DNA from: Clostridia bacterium
Lineage (GTDB): Bacteria; Bacillota; Clostridia; Christensenellales; Borkfalkiaceae
Direction of reading: 5' to 3'
DNA: 64,000 bases
Assembly (NCBI GenBank): GCA_017457215.1
Contig: JAFTHU010000005.1
Location: 53,388 to 117,387, forward strand
A program made the position numbers and the translations under genes. A model generated the notes under the pieces. The model was not told the DNA's origin. It saw only the letters and a program-made list of their open reading frames with translations, and searched no databases. Below are positions 27,249 through 36,600 of this stretch, in pieces; the first letter of the stretch is position 1; every line of letters begins with the position of its first letter.

Positions 27249-27722
27249 ATGAAATGTTTGTATTGTGATTGTACGGAAAGCAAGGTGGTGGATTCCCGTT
27301 CGGCAGACGATGACAGAACGATTCGCCGCCGCAGAGAATGTATCGGTTGCGGCAGAAGATTTACTACGTACGAAACGATAGAAGTTACGCCTGTTTTGGT
27401 GGTGAAAAATAACGGGACGCGACAATCGTTCAATGCGGAAAAAATCCGCAACGGTATTATAAAATCTTGCGAAAAACGTCCCGTGCCCATGTCGGTTATC
27501 GACGATATGGTAGCGGATATTTGTAAGCAAGTGTATAACAGCATGGAGAGTGAAATTACGACAAAAGCCATTGGTGAAATGGTTATGGAGCAATTAAAAA
27601 AAGTGGACGAAGTTGCATACGTGCGTTATGCTTCCGTTTATCGCTCGTTTAAAGATTTGTCTTCGTTTATGACGGAATTAAAGCAAATGATGAAAGCGGA
27701 TAAGGAGAGGAAAAACGGTTAA
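27249..27722 (+). CDS. nrdR: Transcriptional repressor NrdR
   Basis: Nucleotide-sensing repressor of ribonucleotide reductase genes. 157 aa. The N-terminal zinc ribbon has the KCLYC pair and the CIGCG pair with DSR and IRRRREC between them, and an ATP-cone domain follows (about 46-136). Its targets are not in this window: I saw no nrd genes. AGGAAAAGAAG precedes the ATG. rarA and ispG flank it in the same direction. Confidence 0.97.
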   Translation: MKCLYCDCTESKVVDSRSADDDRTIRRRRECIGCGRRFTTYETIEVTPVLVVKNNGTRQSFNAEKIRNGIIKSCEKRPVPMSVIDDMVADICKQVYNSMESEITTKAIGEMVMEQLKKVDEVAYVRYASVYRSFKDLSSFMTELKQMMKADKERKNG

Positions 27723-27743
27723 AATCCGTTGTTTAGACTGTTT

Positions 27744-28799
27744 ATGAGAAAGTGGACGAGAAGCGTGGACGTTGGCGGGGTAAAAATCGGCGGCGGCGCG
27801 CCCGTAAAAATTCAATCAATGACGACGGTAAAGACGGCGGACTTGGAAAAGAGCGTTGCGCAAATTTCTGCTTTGGAAAAGGCGGGTTGTGAAATTGTGC
27901 GCGTTGCGGTTTCGGACGAGGCAGACGCGCTTGCGATTCGGCAGCTGGTTCAAAAGACGCGGTTGCCTTTGGTGGCGGATATCCATTTTTCCCCGAAACT
28001 TGCCGTAATGGCAATAGAAAGCGGAGCGCATAAAGTGCGTATCAATCCCGGTAATATCGGCGGGGAACAAGAAATAAAATACGTTGCCGATTGCATAAAA
28101 GCGCATGGGATACCTGTACGCGTCGGTGCAAATACGGGGAGCATTGAAAAAAGCTTTTTGGAAAAGTACGGCAGGAGCGCGCCTGCATTGGTGGAAAGTG
28201 CGCTGTATAACGTTGGGATTTTGGAAAAATTCGGTGTTCAAGATATCGTAATTTCGGTAAAGGCATCCGACGTGCCTTTGACGGTGGAGGCGTATTCTTT
28301 GCTGTCGCAAAAAACCGATTATCCTCTGCACTTGGGGGTAACCGAGGCGGGAACAACGGAAACGGGCATTGTAAAAAGCGCGGTGGGGATTGGCAGTTTG
28401 CTGTTAAACGGAATCGGGGATACCATTCGCGTATCCTTAACGGACGACCCCGTGCAGGAGGTATATGCGGCGAAGAATATTTTACGTGCTTGCGGGCTAG
28501 ACGAAACTTTTGTGGAGGTAGTTGCTTGTCCCACTTGCGGACGTTGTGCATGGGAAAGTATGTCGCTTGCCAAGAAAGTAACGGAATTTGTACGCCCTTA
28601 TAAAAAACGAGCGAAAATTGCGGTAATGGGGTGTGTTGTAAACGGTCCAGGGGAAGCGAAAGACGCTGATTTGGGAATTGCCGGCGGTAACGGCTCGTGC
28701 TTGATTTTTAAAAAGGGAGTCGCTTATAAAAAGACTTCGGCAGAAGAAGCCGAAAGAGAATTTTTTAAGGAAATCAGGTTATTGTTAGATGGCGAATAA
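27744..28799 (+). CDS. ispG: 4-hydroxy-3-methylbut-2-enyl diphosphate synthase IspG
   Basis: MEP pathway enzyme, a 4Fe-4S protein converting MEcPP to HMBPP. About 351 aa from ATG 27744; TTG 27729 in frame would add 5 residues, and neither has a strong ribosome site. Barrel motifs include VKIQSMTTVKTAD, VADIHFSP, KVRINPGNIG and LHLGVTEAG. The cluster cysteines are in VACPTCGRC and VMGCVVNGPGEA. The latter part is the C-terminal bridge domain. Overlaps the next gene by 11 bases. Confidence 0.95.
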   Translation: MRKWTRSVDVGGVKIGGGAPVKIQSMTTVKTADLEKSVAQISALEKAGCEIVRVAVSDEADALAIRQLVQKTRLPLVADIHFSPKLAVMAIESGAHKVRINPGNIGGEQEIKYVADCIKAHGIPVRVGANTGSIEKSFLEKYGRSAPALVESALYNVGILEKFGVQDIVISVKASDVPLTVEAYSLLSQKTDYPLHLGVTEAGTTETGIVKSAVGIGSLLLNGIGDTIRVSLTDDPVQEVYAAKNILRACGLDETFVEVVACPTCGRCAWESMSLAKKVTEFVRPYKKRAKIAVMGCVVNGPGEAKDADLGIAGGNGSCLIFKKGVAYKKTSAEEAEREFFKEIRLLLDGE

Positions 28800-30369
28800 A
28801 ATAGATGCGTATTTAACGGAGATACGGGAATTGCAGGGTTTGAAAAATGCGATTCTTTGCGGGATTTCCGTGCGAAAAAGAGATAACACTGCAGAGTTTT
28901 TCTTGGTGACGGATAAAACGTATTCAGCGCAGGAAGAGGACGAGGCACGGGGAATTTCGGAAAGATATTTACCCGCGGGTTTTTCTGCGCGTGTGAAAAT
29001 TGTAAAGCGCGTACCGGACGCACAAATTGTCGGGGATAAGATTTTTGAGTTTGTTCAACGGAATTTTCCCGCTGCTGCGGCATTTTTAGAACGGGATTGT
29101 GTGCACGTAGAAATGCTTTCGAGCGGCGCAAATTTTTACGTGGATATCGCTTCGGGCGAGCAGAATTTGTTTTCTTCGGGGAAAATTTTGGATGAAATCA
29201 GTAAATATTTATCCAGCGGATATTGTGGAAGCTTTTACGGCAACGTTCGCATCGTGGAAAAAGCTGCGCCCGATTTGTCTATTTTAGAGGAGAAAGAAGA
29301 GGAAATGGAAGAAGTTGTTCCGTTGGAAATTCGCCGTTTTCCTATTTGCAATTATAAAAAAATCGACGGCGCGGATACCTACGAACAATTAACCAAAGCC
29401 GTATACTTGGCAGATTGTTTAAACGTTGAAGGTGTATACACGGTATGTGGCGAAGTTACTTATATCGAAGAAATCAAGTATGTAAAGCACAACGACGAAA
29501 CGGGTGAAGACTTGGAAAAAACTCGTTTTTCCGTGTCCATTAACGATGGTTCTGGGTTGCTCCGTACGACCTATTTCCCGAAAAAAGCGACGGTGGAGAA
29601 AGTGCGTGAAATAAAATCGGGGGATAAAATTATGATTACGGGAACGAATGAAGAATACAAAGGTTCTCGTTCGTTTAAAGCGGCGAAAATCAATTTCGGC
29701 GAACCGCCCGAAGGGTTTGTGCCGGAGGGGAGAAAAAGCAAACCCGTTCCAAAATTCTATCATACCGTATTCCCCGAACCTTACGTGGATTATACGCAGT
29801 CGGGACTGTTTGAGGATTTGTCGAAGCCTGCCGATTTAAAGAATAACGTATTCGTTTGTTTCGATTTGGAAACTACGGGCTTGAATAACAACCCCGCAAT
29901 GGGAAGAATGGATAAAATTATTGAAATCGGCGCGGTAAAGATTGTCGGCGGCGAGATCGTGGAAAAATTTTCTTCGTTTGTTGCTTGCCCTGAAAAACTT
30001 TCGAAAGAAATCATCAATTTGACGGGAATAGAAGACGCCGATTTGGTCGGCGCGCCCGAGGTTTCGCAGGTGCTTGCTGATTTTTATAAATTTACGGACG
30101 GTGCGATTTTGGTTGGACACAACGTAACGTTTGATTACCGTTTCGTTTCCTATTACGGAGAGCAATGCGGGTACTTGTTTGATAAAAAGCAATACGATAC
30201 GCTTGCTTTAGCACAGGAAATTTTGAGAGGAAAATTGGCAAATTACAAGCTGAATACGGTTGCAGATTATTATGGATTCAGTTTTAATCATCACCGTGCG
30301 TTCGACGACGCTTGCGTAACGGCGAAAGTCTTTATCGAGTTGGTAAAAACGAAAGGAAAATTGTCTTAA
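28789..30369 (+). CDS. PolC-like 3'-5' exonuclease lacking PHP and polymerase domains
   Basis: The 526-aa protein follows the N-terminal half of Firmicutes PolC: an N-terminal domain (about 1-170), a linker, and an OB-fold (about 213-303, with VCGEVTYIEEIKY and SGDKIMITGTNEEYKGSRSF). It then goes straight to a DEDDh exonuclease domain. The exonuclease motifs are intact: DLETTG (359-364), HNVTFDY from 444, and HRAFDDA (502-508). PolC interrupts this region with a PHP domain and continues with about 800 residues of polymerase. Here the protein ends after the exonuclease. It is probably a stand-alone proofreading or repair exonuclease, and is not a truncation at the window edge. Start ATG overlaps ispG. 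Confidence 0.85.
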   Translation: MANKIDAYLTEIRELQGLKNAILCGISVRKRDNTAEFFLVTDKTYSAQEEDEARGISERYLPAGFSARVKIVKRVPDAQIVGDKIFEFVQRNFPAAAAFLERDCVHVEMLSSGANFYVDIASGEQNLFSSGKILDEISKYLSSGYCGSFYGNVRIVEKAAPDLSILEEKEEEMEEVVPLEIRRFPICNYKKIDGADTYEQLTKAVYLADCLNVEGVYTVCGEVTYIEEIKYVKHNDETGEDLEKTRFSVSINDGSGLLRTTYFPKKATVEKVREIKSGDKIMITGTNEEYKGSRSFKAAKINFGEPPEGFVPEGRKSKPVPKFYHTVFPEPYVDYTQSGLFEDLSKPADLKNNVFVCFDLETTGLNNNPAMGRMDKIIEIGAVKIVGGEIVEKFSSFVACPEKLSKEIINLTGIEDADLVGAPEVSQVLADFYKFTDGAILVGHNVTFDYRFVSYYGEQCGYLFDKKQYDTLALAQEILRGKLANYKLNTVADYYGFSFNHHRAFDDACVTAKVFIELVKTKGKLS

Positions 30370-30386
30370 GTGGGGGCATGTCTTTG

Positions 30387-31508
30387 ATGAACGGGAAAAG
30401 AACGGTAGACTACGTAAACAAGTTGAATGGGGAAAAGGGAATTCCTTACATAGACGTCCGTTTGTATAAAAACTACCAAGAGGTATTTTCTTACGGCGTA
30501 TCTGACGCAGGAGAAGTAACGGGGAAAGAGCGTTTGTTTTTCTTTTCTGCGACGAAACCGCTCACGGTGGTTTGCGCCATGCGTTTGGTGGAAGAAGGAA
30601 AACTTGCTTTGGACGATTTGGTGGAAAAATATTTGCCCGCTTATGCAAATACCTACTTGGAGGGTGAGGACGGGAAATTTGTGCCCACGAAAAAAAAGAT
30701 GACAGTGCGTCATCTTTTTACAATGTCGGGCGGCTTGTCTTATAACTTGCAGACGAGTCCCATTCGGGAAGCGGTGCGTAAAACGAACGGTAAAGCGGAT
30801 ACTTTGGCGGCGGTAAGCGCGTTTGTGGAAACGCCGTTGCTGTTTGAGCCAGGGGAGCGTTTTGAATATAGCCTTTGCCACGACGCATTGGCTGCGGTAG
30901 TGGAAAAAGTGAGCGGAAAACGCTTTTCCGATTTTATGGCGGAAGTTGTTTTTAAACCGTTGGAGATGACGGACAGCGGATTCCATCTCGAAGAAAAGGG
31001 TATGTACGATATGTACGATTGCGATGAAACGGGAAAGATTTGGCAAATGAAACCGTATAATCGCTTGATTTTGGGGGAAAATTACGATAGCGGCGGCGCG
31101 GGCGTAATTTCTAACGTGAAGGATTACGCGAAATTTGCCGTTGCGTTGGCAAACGGCGGTATCGGCGAAAACGGTTACCGATTATTAAAGGCAGAAACGC
31201 TTGCAAAAATTACGGCAGCCGAACATGCGGAAATGCAGGTAAAAAATACCTTTACTTGCGTACAGGGTGCAGATTACGGCTACGGTTTGGGCGTGCGCGT
31301 TCGAATGCGGGATACCGAATGGGGATTGTCTAAAGGAGAGTTCGGCTGGGATGGCGCGGCGGGTACGTATTTGATGGTAGACCCCGTACGAAATATCTCG
31401 GTAGTGATCGGTATGCATATTATGAGCTGGCCGCACGTGTTCAACGGAGAACATTTAAAAATAGTGGAATGTTTATATAAAGATTTGCAAGCGGCAGGCG
31501 TTCTGTGA
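30387..31508 (+). CDS. Beta-lactamase-family serine hydrolase
   Basis: The 373-aa protein has the class C/PBP4-like fold. The catalytic SxxK is SATK (residues 54-57). MTVRHLFTMSGGLSY is the usual helix before the active site. The second motif is YSLCHD where YxN is common, and GWDGAAGTYLMVDP replaces the HxG strand. No signal peptide is visible, so it is likely a cytoplasmic esterase or peptidase rather than a resistance enzyme. The start is uncertain: ATG 30387 sits 10 bases from GGGGG, and ATG 30378 is in frame. Confidence 0.85.
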   Translation: MNGKRTVDYVNKLNGEKGIPYIDVRLYKNYQEVFSYGVSDAGEVTGKERLFFFSATKPLTVVCAMRLVEEGKLALDDLVEKYLPAYANTYLEGEDGKFVPTKKKMTVRHLFTMSGGLSYNLQTSPIREAVRKTNGKADTLAAVSAFVETPLLFEPGERFEYSLCHDALAAVVEKVSGKRFSDFMAEVVFKPLEMTDSGFHLEEKGMYDMYDCDETGKIWQMKPYNRLILGENYDSGGAGVISNVKDYAKFAVALANGGIGENGYRLLKAETLAKITAAEHAEMQVKNTFTCVQGADYGYGLGVRVRMRDTEWGLSKGEFGWDGAAGTYLMVDPVRNISVVIGMHIMSWPHVFNGEHLKIVECLYKDLQAAGVL

Positions 31509-31539
31509 TAAAAAATCTTGAAAAAGTGGGTTGAAACGC

Positions 31540-31568
31540 TTGCAATTTGCATAGGATAATGGTATAAT
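31540..31568 (+). promoter_or_regulatory. Strong promoter of the rimP-nusA-infB operon
   Basis: TTGCAA (31540-31545), 17-bp spacer, extended -10 TGGTATAAT (TATAAT 31563-31568). Transcription should begin near 31575 and read through the hairpin at 31592. Confidence 0.88.
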
Positions 31569-31591
31569 AAAGACGCTTAATAATGATTCTG

Positions 31592-31623
31592 TTATTGAGA
31601 GCGGTTACCACCGCTCTCAATAA
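31592..31623 (+). promoter_or_regulatory. Perfect 14-bp hairpin in the rimP leader
   Basis: TTATTGAGAGCGGT (31592-31605), loop TACC, and the exact complement ACCGCTCTCAATAA (31610-31623). The stem lies between the transcription start and the CAGGGGG ribosome site of rimP. No T-run follows, so it is not a simple terminator. A role in NusA or ribosomal feedback, or RNase III processing, is possible. Confidence 0.75.
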
Positions 31624-31640
31624 TGCTATTCAGGGGGATT

Positions 31641-32111
31641 ATGAAAACCAAAACGACGCAAGAAATTCAAAACGGAATTCAACCGATAGCGGATGAGATG
31701 AATATTGAAATCGTAGAGGTGGAATTCAAACAGGGGAAAGAACCCGCTCTTACCGTGTATATTGACGTGGAGGGGGGCGTGGATTTAAATATTTGTGAAA
31801 AATTTCACCGCGCAATCGATCCTGTATTAGACGAAATTGACCCTACGTACGGCGCGCCGTACACCCTCAACGTTTCCAGTCCGGGTTTAGACAGACCGTT
31901 GAAAACGGACCGCGATTACGTAAAATGCATAGGGCAAAAGGTGGAAGTGAAACTGTTTGCACCGCTTAAAGGTAAAAAGTTTTTCGAAATGACCTTAAAA
32001 GGGCATGACGAAACTTGCGTGTATTTAGAGGACAAAGGGGAAGAAGTGAAGTTGGAGAAATCCAAAATAGCAAAAATTTGTCGGGCAATCGATTTTGACG
32101 GATTGTTTTGA
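31641..32111 (+). CDS. rimP: Ribosome maturation factor RimP
   Basis: Needed for 30S subunit assembly. 156 aa from ATG 31641, placed 7 bases after CAGGGGG; the frame is open 18 bases further upstream but that runs into the hairpin. The N-terminal domain has the VEFKQGKEPALTVYID strand pair, CEKFHRAIDPVLD and LNVSSPGLDRPLKTDRDY, followed by the C-terminal SH3-like domain. First gene of the rimP-nusA operon. Confidence 0.96.
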   Translation: MKTKTTQEIQNGIQPIADEMNIEIVEVEFKQGKEPALTVYIDVEGGVDLNICEKFHRAIDPVLDEIDPTYGAPYTLNVSSPGLDRPLKTDRDYVKCIGQKVEVKLFAPLKGKKFFEMTLKGHDETCVYLEDKGEEVKLEKSKIAKICRAIDFDGLF

Positions 32112-32170
32112 CGGGAAATATCAAACGAAAGCATAAAAATTACGAAAATTCAATTAGGAGATTGAAAATC

Positions 32171-33277
32171 ATGGAAAACAAAGAGTTTTTTGCCGCGCTT
32201 ACCGATTTGGTAAGAGAAAAAGGTATCAGCGAAGAAGCGTTTATCACAACGCTTGAAAATGCGCTTGCGTCCGCATACAAAAAGCAGTTTGACGGCGGCG
32301 CTGAAATCGCGGTTGCATTGGATGCGGAAAAAGGCACAATCGAATTCCGCGCTACCCGTTACGTAGTGGAAGAAGTGGAAGATAAGGACAAGGAAATTTC
32401 TTTGGAAGACGCGCAGGAGTTGAATCCGAATTATAAAGTGGGCGACACAATCGTAAAAGTGTTCGTTCCCAAAAATTTCGGGCGCATCGCAGCGCAAACG
32501 GCAAAGCAAGTTATTTTACAGAAATTGCATGAAGCGGAACGCGACAACACGTTCTCTGAATTTTCGGATAAAGAAGGCGAGTTGATGGAAGGCGTTATCC
32601 GTAAAATCGACGAACGCAATATCTATGTGGAACTCGGTGATAAAAAAATCGAAGGCGTTATGCCGCCGCAGGATCGTGTTCCTACCGAAAGATATGCAGT
32701 TGGCGACAAATTAAAAGTGTTCGTAAAACGCGTAAAGAACAACGGCAAAAATTCGCAAATCGTTGTATCCCGTAGCGCGCAGGGCTTGGTAAAGAAACTC
32801 TTCGAAGAGCAAGTACCCGAAATTGCGCAAGGCGTGGTAGAAATTAAAGAAATCGCCCGTGAAGCGGGGCACCGTACGAAAATGGCGATTCTTTCCAACG
32901 ATGCGCGCGTGGACGCGGTTGGTGCTTGCGTTGGTAACAGAGGCGCGCGCGTAAATGCGGTGGTAGAAGAACTCGGCGGCGAAAAAATCGACATCATTCT
33001 TTGGAATGAAGATCCTTTGGCGTTTATCTACAAAGCGCTGTCCCCTGCAACCGTTTTGTCGGTAACGGCGCGTGGCGAACGCAGTGCAATGGCAATCGTG
33101 CCCGATGAAAAACTTTCGTTGGCGATTGGACGCGACGGACAGAATGCAAGATTGGCAGCTCGCCTTACCGGTTGGAAAATCGACGTAAAGAGCGCGTCTT
33201 CGCCCGAAGCTGCGGAAGTGCTTGCGCAGATTGAAAACGAAGAAACGGAAGAATTTGAAAACGAATCCGAAGAATAA
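32171..33277 (+). CDS. nusA: Transcription termination/antitermination protein NusA
   Basis: RNA polymerase-associated elongation factor. 368 aa from ATG 32171 (AGGAG ten bases upstream). N-terminal RNAP-binding domain with ENALASAYKKQF, S1 domain (about 135-200, VIRKIDERNIYVELGDKKIEGVMP), then KH1 and KH2 with VGACVGNRGARVNAVVEELGG and LAIGRDGQNARLAARLTGWKIDV. It lacks the acidic repeats of E. coli NusA, as expected in Firmicutes; the tail is acidic. It may act on the rimP leader of its own operon. Confidence 0.97.
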   Translation: MENKEFFAALTDLVREKGISEEAFITTLENALASAYKKQFDGGAEIAVALDAEKGTIEFRATRYVVEEVEDKDKEISLEDAQELNPNYKVGDTIVKVFVPKNFGRIAAQTAKQVILQKLHEAERDNTFSEFSDKEGELMEGVIRKIDERNIYVELGDKKIEGVMPPQDRVPTERYAVGDKLKVFVKRVKNNGKNSQIVVSRSAQGLVKKLFEEQVPEIAQGVVEIKEIAREAGHRTKMAILSNDARVDAVGACVGNRGARVNAVVEELGGEKIDIILWNEDPLAFIYKALSPATVLSVTARGERSAMAIVPDEKLSLAIGRDGQNARLAARLTGWKIDVKSASSPEAAEVLAQIENEETEEFENESEE

Positions 33278-33336
33278 TTTTGCAAGCAGAGTCCGCAATA
33301 CCGTTTGCGGAATCTAGAAGTAAAAAGGAGCAATCT

Positions 33337-33600
33337 ATGCCCAAAACGAAAAAAATTCCTTTGCGTATGTGTATTGCTTGCCGTGAAATGAAGCCAAAAT
33401 CGGAAATGACCCGTGTTGTTAAGACGGCGGAGGACGAAATTCGGCTTGACCCTACGGGGAAAGCTCCTGGACGTGGGGCGTACGTTTGCGGCAGTGAAGA
33501 TTGTTTAAAAAAATTAAACGGAAAAAAATTGTTGCATAAAGCCTTTTCTGCGCACGTAGACGACGTCGTTTATCGCGGCGTTGGGGAGGAAAGCAAGTGA
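33337..33600 (+). CDS. rnpM: YlxR-family RNA-binding protein (RnpM)
   Basis: The 87-aa basic protein has the DUF448 signature: LRMCIACREMKPKSEM and PGRGAYVCGSEDCLKK. In Firmicutes this family binds RNA and has been linked to RNase P modulation. ATG after AAAAGGAG. It sits in the invariant nusA-ylxR-ylxQ-infB order and overlaps the next gene by four bases (GTGA). Confidence 0.93.
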   Translation: MPKTKKIPLRMCIACREMKPKSEMTRVVKTAEDEIRLDPTGKAPGRGAYVCGSEDCLKKLNGKKLLHKAFSAHVDDVVYRGVGEESK

Positions 33601-33926
33601 ACGCAAAGATAGAAACCTATATAGGTTTTTGCATCCGCGCACGGAAGATTATCTTCGGTACGGAAATGATAGAAAAACAAAAAAAGGGAATATATTTGTT
33701 GATTGCCGACGGGGCAATCGGGAAAAATTCCTTAAAATTAATGGAGAGCGCACATATAAAATTTCGTTGCCCCTTGTGGCTGACGGAGAATGAGGGACTC
33801 TCTAACGCGGTGTGCCGCCCTGCCGTAAAAGCGGTGGCGATTACAGATGAAAACCTCGCAATGGCGATAATTGCTATCGCACAGAGTGAGCCCCAATTTA
33901 AATTCTATTCGGGAGGAAACAACTGA
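33597..33926 (+). CDS. YlxQ-like L7Ae/L30e-family RNA-binding protein
   Basis: The 109-aa protein has an L7Ae-type fold: ETYIGFCIRARKIIFGTEMI, YLLIADGAIGKNSLKLM, then a helix near AVAITDENLAMAIIAI. Family members bind kink-turn RNA. GTG start overlapping rnpM, with GGGGAGG just upstream. Position between ylxR and infB agrees with YlxQ/RplGA. Confidence 0.88.
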   Translation: MNAKIETYIGFCIRARKIIFGTEMIEKQKKGIYLLIADGAIGKNSLKLMESAHIKFRCPLWLTENEGLSNAVCRPAVKAVAITDENLAMAIIAIAQSEPQFKFYSGGNN

Positions 33927-33930
33927 ACCT

Positions 33931-36600
33931 ATGGCAAAAAAATACGAGAATGTGGAAAAAATACTGGGATTGTTAGACGAAGAGCAGCTTGGCGGCTTGC
34001 AAAAGCGTCTTTTTTCCACAGAAAAAAATCTTTCGGATATTTTGAAAAAACTTTCTGCGTTAGAGGCTGAAAAGGCAGAACGCGAAGCGGCGGAAGCTGC
34101 GGCAAGAGCGGCGGAAGAAGCTCGTATTGCTGCGGAGGAAGCAGCAAAGGCTGCGGAACAGCAGAAAGCAAAAGCAGAGGAAGAACAACCTGCTCCCGAA
34201 ACGGAAAAACCGAAGAAACGGACGGCAAAAAAGACGGCGGAGGTTTCTGAACAAGAAAACACGAATGTTGTAGAAGCCGCGGAAGAAAAAAGCCAAGAAG
34301 ACAAAACGGCGGAAGAACAACCGAAAACGAAAGTTGAGGAGAAGGCTGAGGAAAAAACCGAACAGAAAGCGGAAACACGCACGTTTGTTCCGAAAACACC
34401 GTCTGCGCCTGCAGGCCCGCGCGCACCCAGATATTTCCGCAACGGTCAAGAGCAAGGCGTATACGTAGCGAAGCCTGGCGTAGATCCCAACGCAGGGGGC
34501 TCGTCCTATCGCCCTCGTCCTACGGGGGAAAGACCCGCACGTCCTCAAGGCGACAGACCTTTTGGACAAAGACCTGCACAACAAGGTGCAAAGCCCGCTC
34601 GTCCCGTGGGCGTGAGCGGCGCTCCTATTTCCGCGCCTATTATGCCCAGCAAGGAAAACAAATCGTTCTCTGCGCCCGCAAAGAAAAAGACTTTTGAGAA
34701 AACGTATACGGAAAAGAAACCTCTTTCCAAGCGTACGCTTATCAAACAGCAGGGCATGACGGTAGAGGATTTTGACGAGGATAAGAGCGGTTACAGAAAA
34801 GTACGTGCGCCCAAAAAGGCAAAACAGAAAGAAATTGCCACCGTTAAAATTGAACACGCAGTGGTTACGACGAAAGATATACCTTTGAAAGTGCTTTCCG
34901 AAAAGCTTGGGGTTTCCGCCGTGGAAATCACGAAGAGACTTTTTAAAGAAGGCATTATGAAAGGAATTAACGATTCCATTGATTATGATAACGCATTGAT
35001 GATTGCAATGGATATGGGAATCGATTTGGAATATAAACCCGAAAAGACCGCCGAAGAAGTGCTTATGGATACGGTGGTGGCAGAAGACGAAAACAAACTC
35101 GTTACCCGCGCGCCCGTTGTTACGGTTATGGGACACGTTGACCACGGTAAAACTTCGCTGTTGGATAGGATTCGTGCAACGACGGTTACGGCGGGGGAAG
35201 CGGGCGGTATTACCCAAAGCATTGGTGCGTATACCGTTACGGCGAAAGGCAAACAGATTACTTTTATCGATACGCCTGGGCACGCGGCGTTTACGGCTAT
35301 GCGTGCGCGCGGTGCGCAAGTAACGGATATCGTTATTCTTGTCGTGGCGGCAGACGACGGTATCATGCCCCAAACGGTGGAAGCAATCAACCACGCGAAA
35401 GCGGCAAACGTGCCTATCATCGTCGCAATGAATAAAATGGATAAATACGAAATTAACCCTGACCGTGTGAAACAGGAATTGATGCAATACGAACTCGTTC
35501 CCGAAGAATGGGGTGGGGATACGATGGTAGTTCCCATCTCCGCAAAGACGGGTATGGGTATTGACGAGCTTTTGGATTCAGTCAATCTCGTTGCCGAAAT
35601 GCAAGAACTTAAGGCGAATCCTGAACGTCAGGCAAAGGGTACGATTATCGAAGCGAAGTTGGACAAAGGCAAGGGCCCCGTTGCAAGTATTATCGTACAG
35701 ACGGGTACGTTGAAGACGGGCGATAATATTTTGTCCGGTACGACGATGGGACGCGTCCGCGCAATGTTTGACGATAAGGGCAGAGCGGTGAAGAGCGCAG
35801 GTCCTTCGATGGCAGTTTCCATTCTCGGTTTGGAAGACGTTCCCAATGCAGGCGATAGCATTATGGCGGTTGACCAAGCGTTGATGAAACAGGTTCAGGA
35901 AGAAAGAAAGAACCGCGAACGTGAAAGCATGATTAAGGAACAGAGTCGTGTTTCCTTGGATGATATCTTTGCACAAGTAGAAGAAGGTAAGATGAAGAAT
36001 CTGAACCTTATCGTGAAAGGGGACGTACAAGGTAGCGTAGAAGCGGTGAAGCAGTCGCTTGAAAAATTGAGCAACGAAGAAGTGCGAGTAAAGGTAATTC
36101 ACGCTGCTGCAGGTGCGATTAACGAGGGCGACGTTATGCTTGCGGATAGTGCTAACGCGATTATTATCGGGTTCAACGTTCGTCCAGATACGAAAGCTAA
36201 AAAGATTGCGGAAACGTCAAAGGTAGACGTAAGAAGTTACCGTATTATTTACGAACTTATCGACGATATGGAAGCGGCTCTTAAAGGTATGCTTGCACCC
36301 AAACTCAAAGAAGTGCTTACGGGTAAATGTGAAGTGCGTCAAACGTTCAATATTACGGGCGTGGGTACGATTGCAGGCTGCTACGTTACGGACGGCAAGA
36401 TTATTCGCGGCGGAAAACTTCGTATTTACCGCGAAGATATTATGATTTGCGAGGGCGGCGTAAAGCAGCTTAAGAGATTTAAGGACGACGTGAAAGAAGT
36501 AAATTACGGCTACGAATGCGGCTGTGCAATCGAGGGCTTTAATGAAATTCGCGTTGGGGATATTATCGAGTGTTACGTTACGGAGGAAATCAAAGCGTAA
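33931..36600 (+). CDS. infB: Translation initiation factor IF-2
   Basis: GTPase that positions initiator tRNA on the ribosome. 889 aa from ATG 33931. The first 270 residues are low-complexity: an Ala/Glu coiled-coil block (about 45-90), a Lys/Glu stretch, then Pro/Arg/Gly-rich sequence. The conserved core begins near 300: an IF2_N-like part ([19 protein letters not shown] variant), G1 [10 protein letters not shown]3 DTPGHAAF, G4 NKMDK, followed by EF-Tu-like domains and the C-terminal fMet-tRNA part. GGGAGGA is 13 bases before the ATG. It overlaps rbfA by one base. Confidence 0.97.
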   Translation: MAKKYENVEKILGLLDEEQLGGLQKRLFSTEKNLSDILKKLSALEAEKAEREAAEAAARAAEEARIAAEEAAKAAEQQKAKAEEEQPAPETEKPKKRTAKKTAEVSEQENTNVVEAAEEKSQEDKTAEEQPKTKVEEKAEEKTEQKAETRTFVPKTPSAPAGPRAPRYFRNGQEQGVYVAKPGVDPNAGGSSYRPRPTGERPARPQGDRPFGQRPAQQGAKPARPVGVSGAPISAPIMPSKENKSFSAPAKKKTFEKTYTEKKPLSKRTLIKQQGMTVEDFDEDKSGYRKVRAPKKAKQKEIATVKIEHAVVTTKDIPLKVLSEKLGVSAVEITKRLFKEGIMKGINDSIDYDNALMIAMDMGIDLEYKPEKTAEEVLMDTVVAEDENKLVTRAPVVTVMGHVDHGKTSLLDRIRATTVTAGEAGGITQSIGAYTVTAKGKQITFIDTPGHAAFTAMRARGAQVTDIVILVVAADDGIMPQTVEAINHAKAANVPIIVAMNKMDKYEINPDRVKQELMQYELVPEEWGGDTMVVPISAKTGMGIDELLDSVNLVAEMQELKANPERQAKGTIIEAKLDKGKGPVASIIVQTGTLKTGDNILSGTTMGRVRAMFDDKGRAVKSAGPSMAVSILGLEDVPNAGDSIMAVDQALMKQVQEERKNRERESMIKEQSRVSLDDIFAQVEEGKMKNLNLIVKGDVQGSVEAVKQSLEKLSNEEVRVKVIHAAAGAINEGDVMLADSANAIIIGFNVRPDTKAKKIAETSKVDVRSYRIIYELIDDMEAALKGMLAPKLKEVLTGKCEVRQTFNITGVGTIAGCYVTDGKIIRGGKLRIYREDIMICEGGVKQLKRFKDDVKEVNYGYECGCAIEGFNEIRVGDIIECYVTEEIKA

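Noticed and set aside
31592-31623. Reading the rimP leader hairpin as a terminator
   Set aside because: The stem is perfect but no T-run follows, and the rimP ribosome site and start come directly after.
34060-35487. 475-codon open frame on the minus strand across infB
   Set aside because: It is antisense to the well-conserved infB, is rich in Phe, Arg and His from reversed Glu/Lys codons, and has no family pattern.
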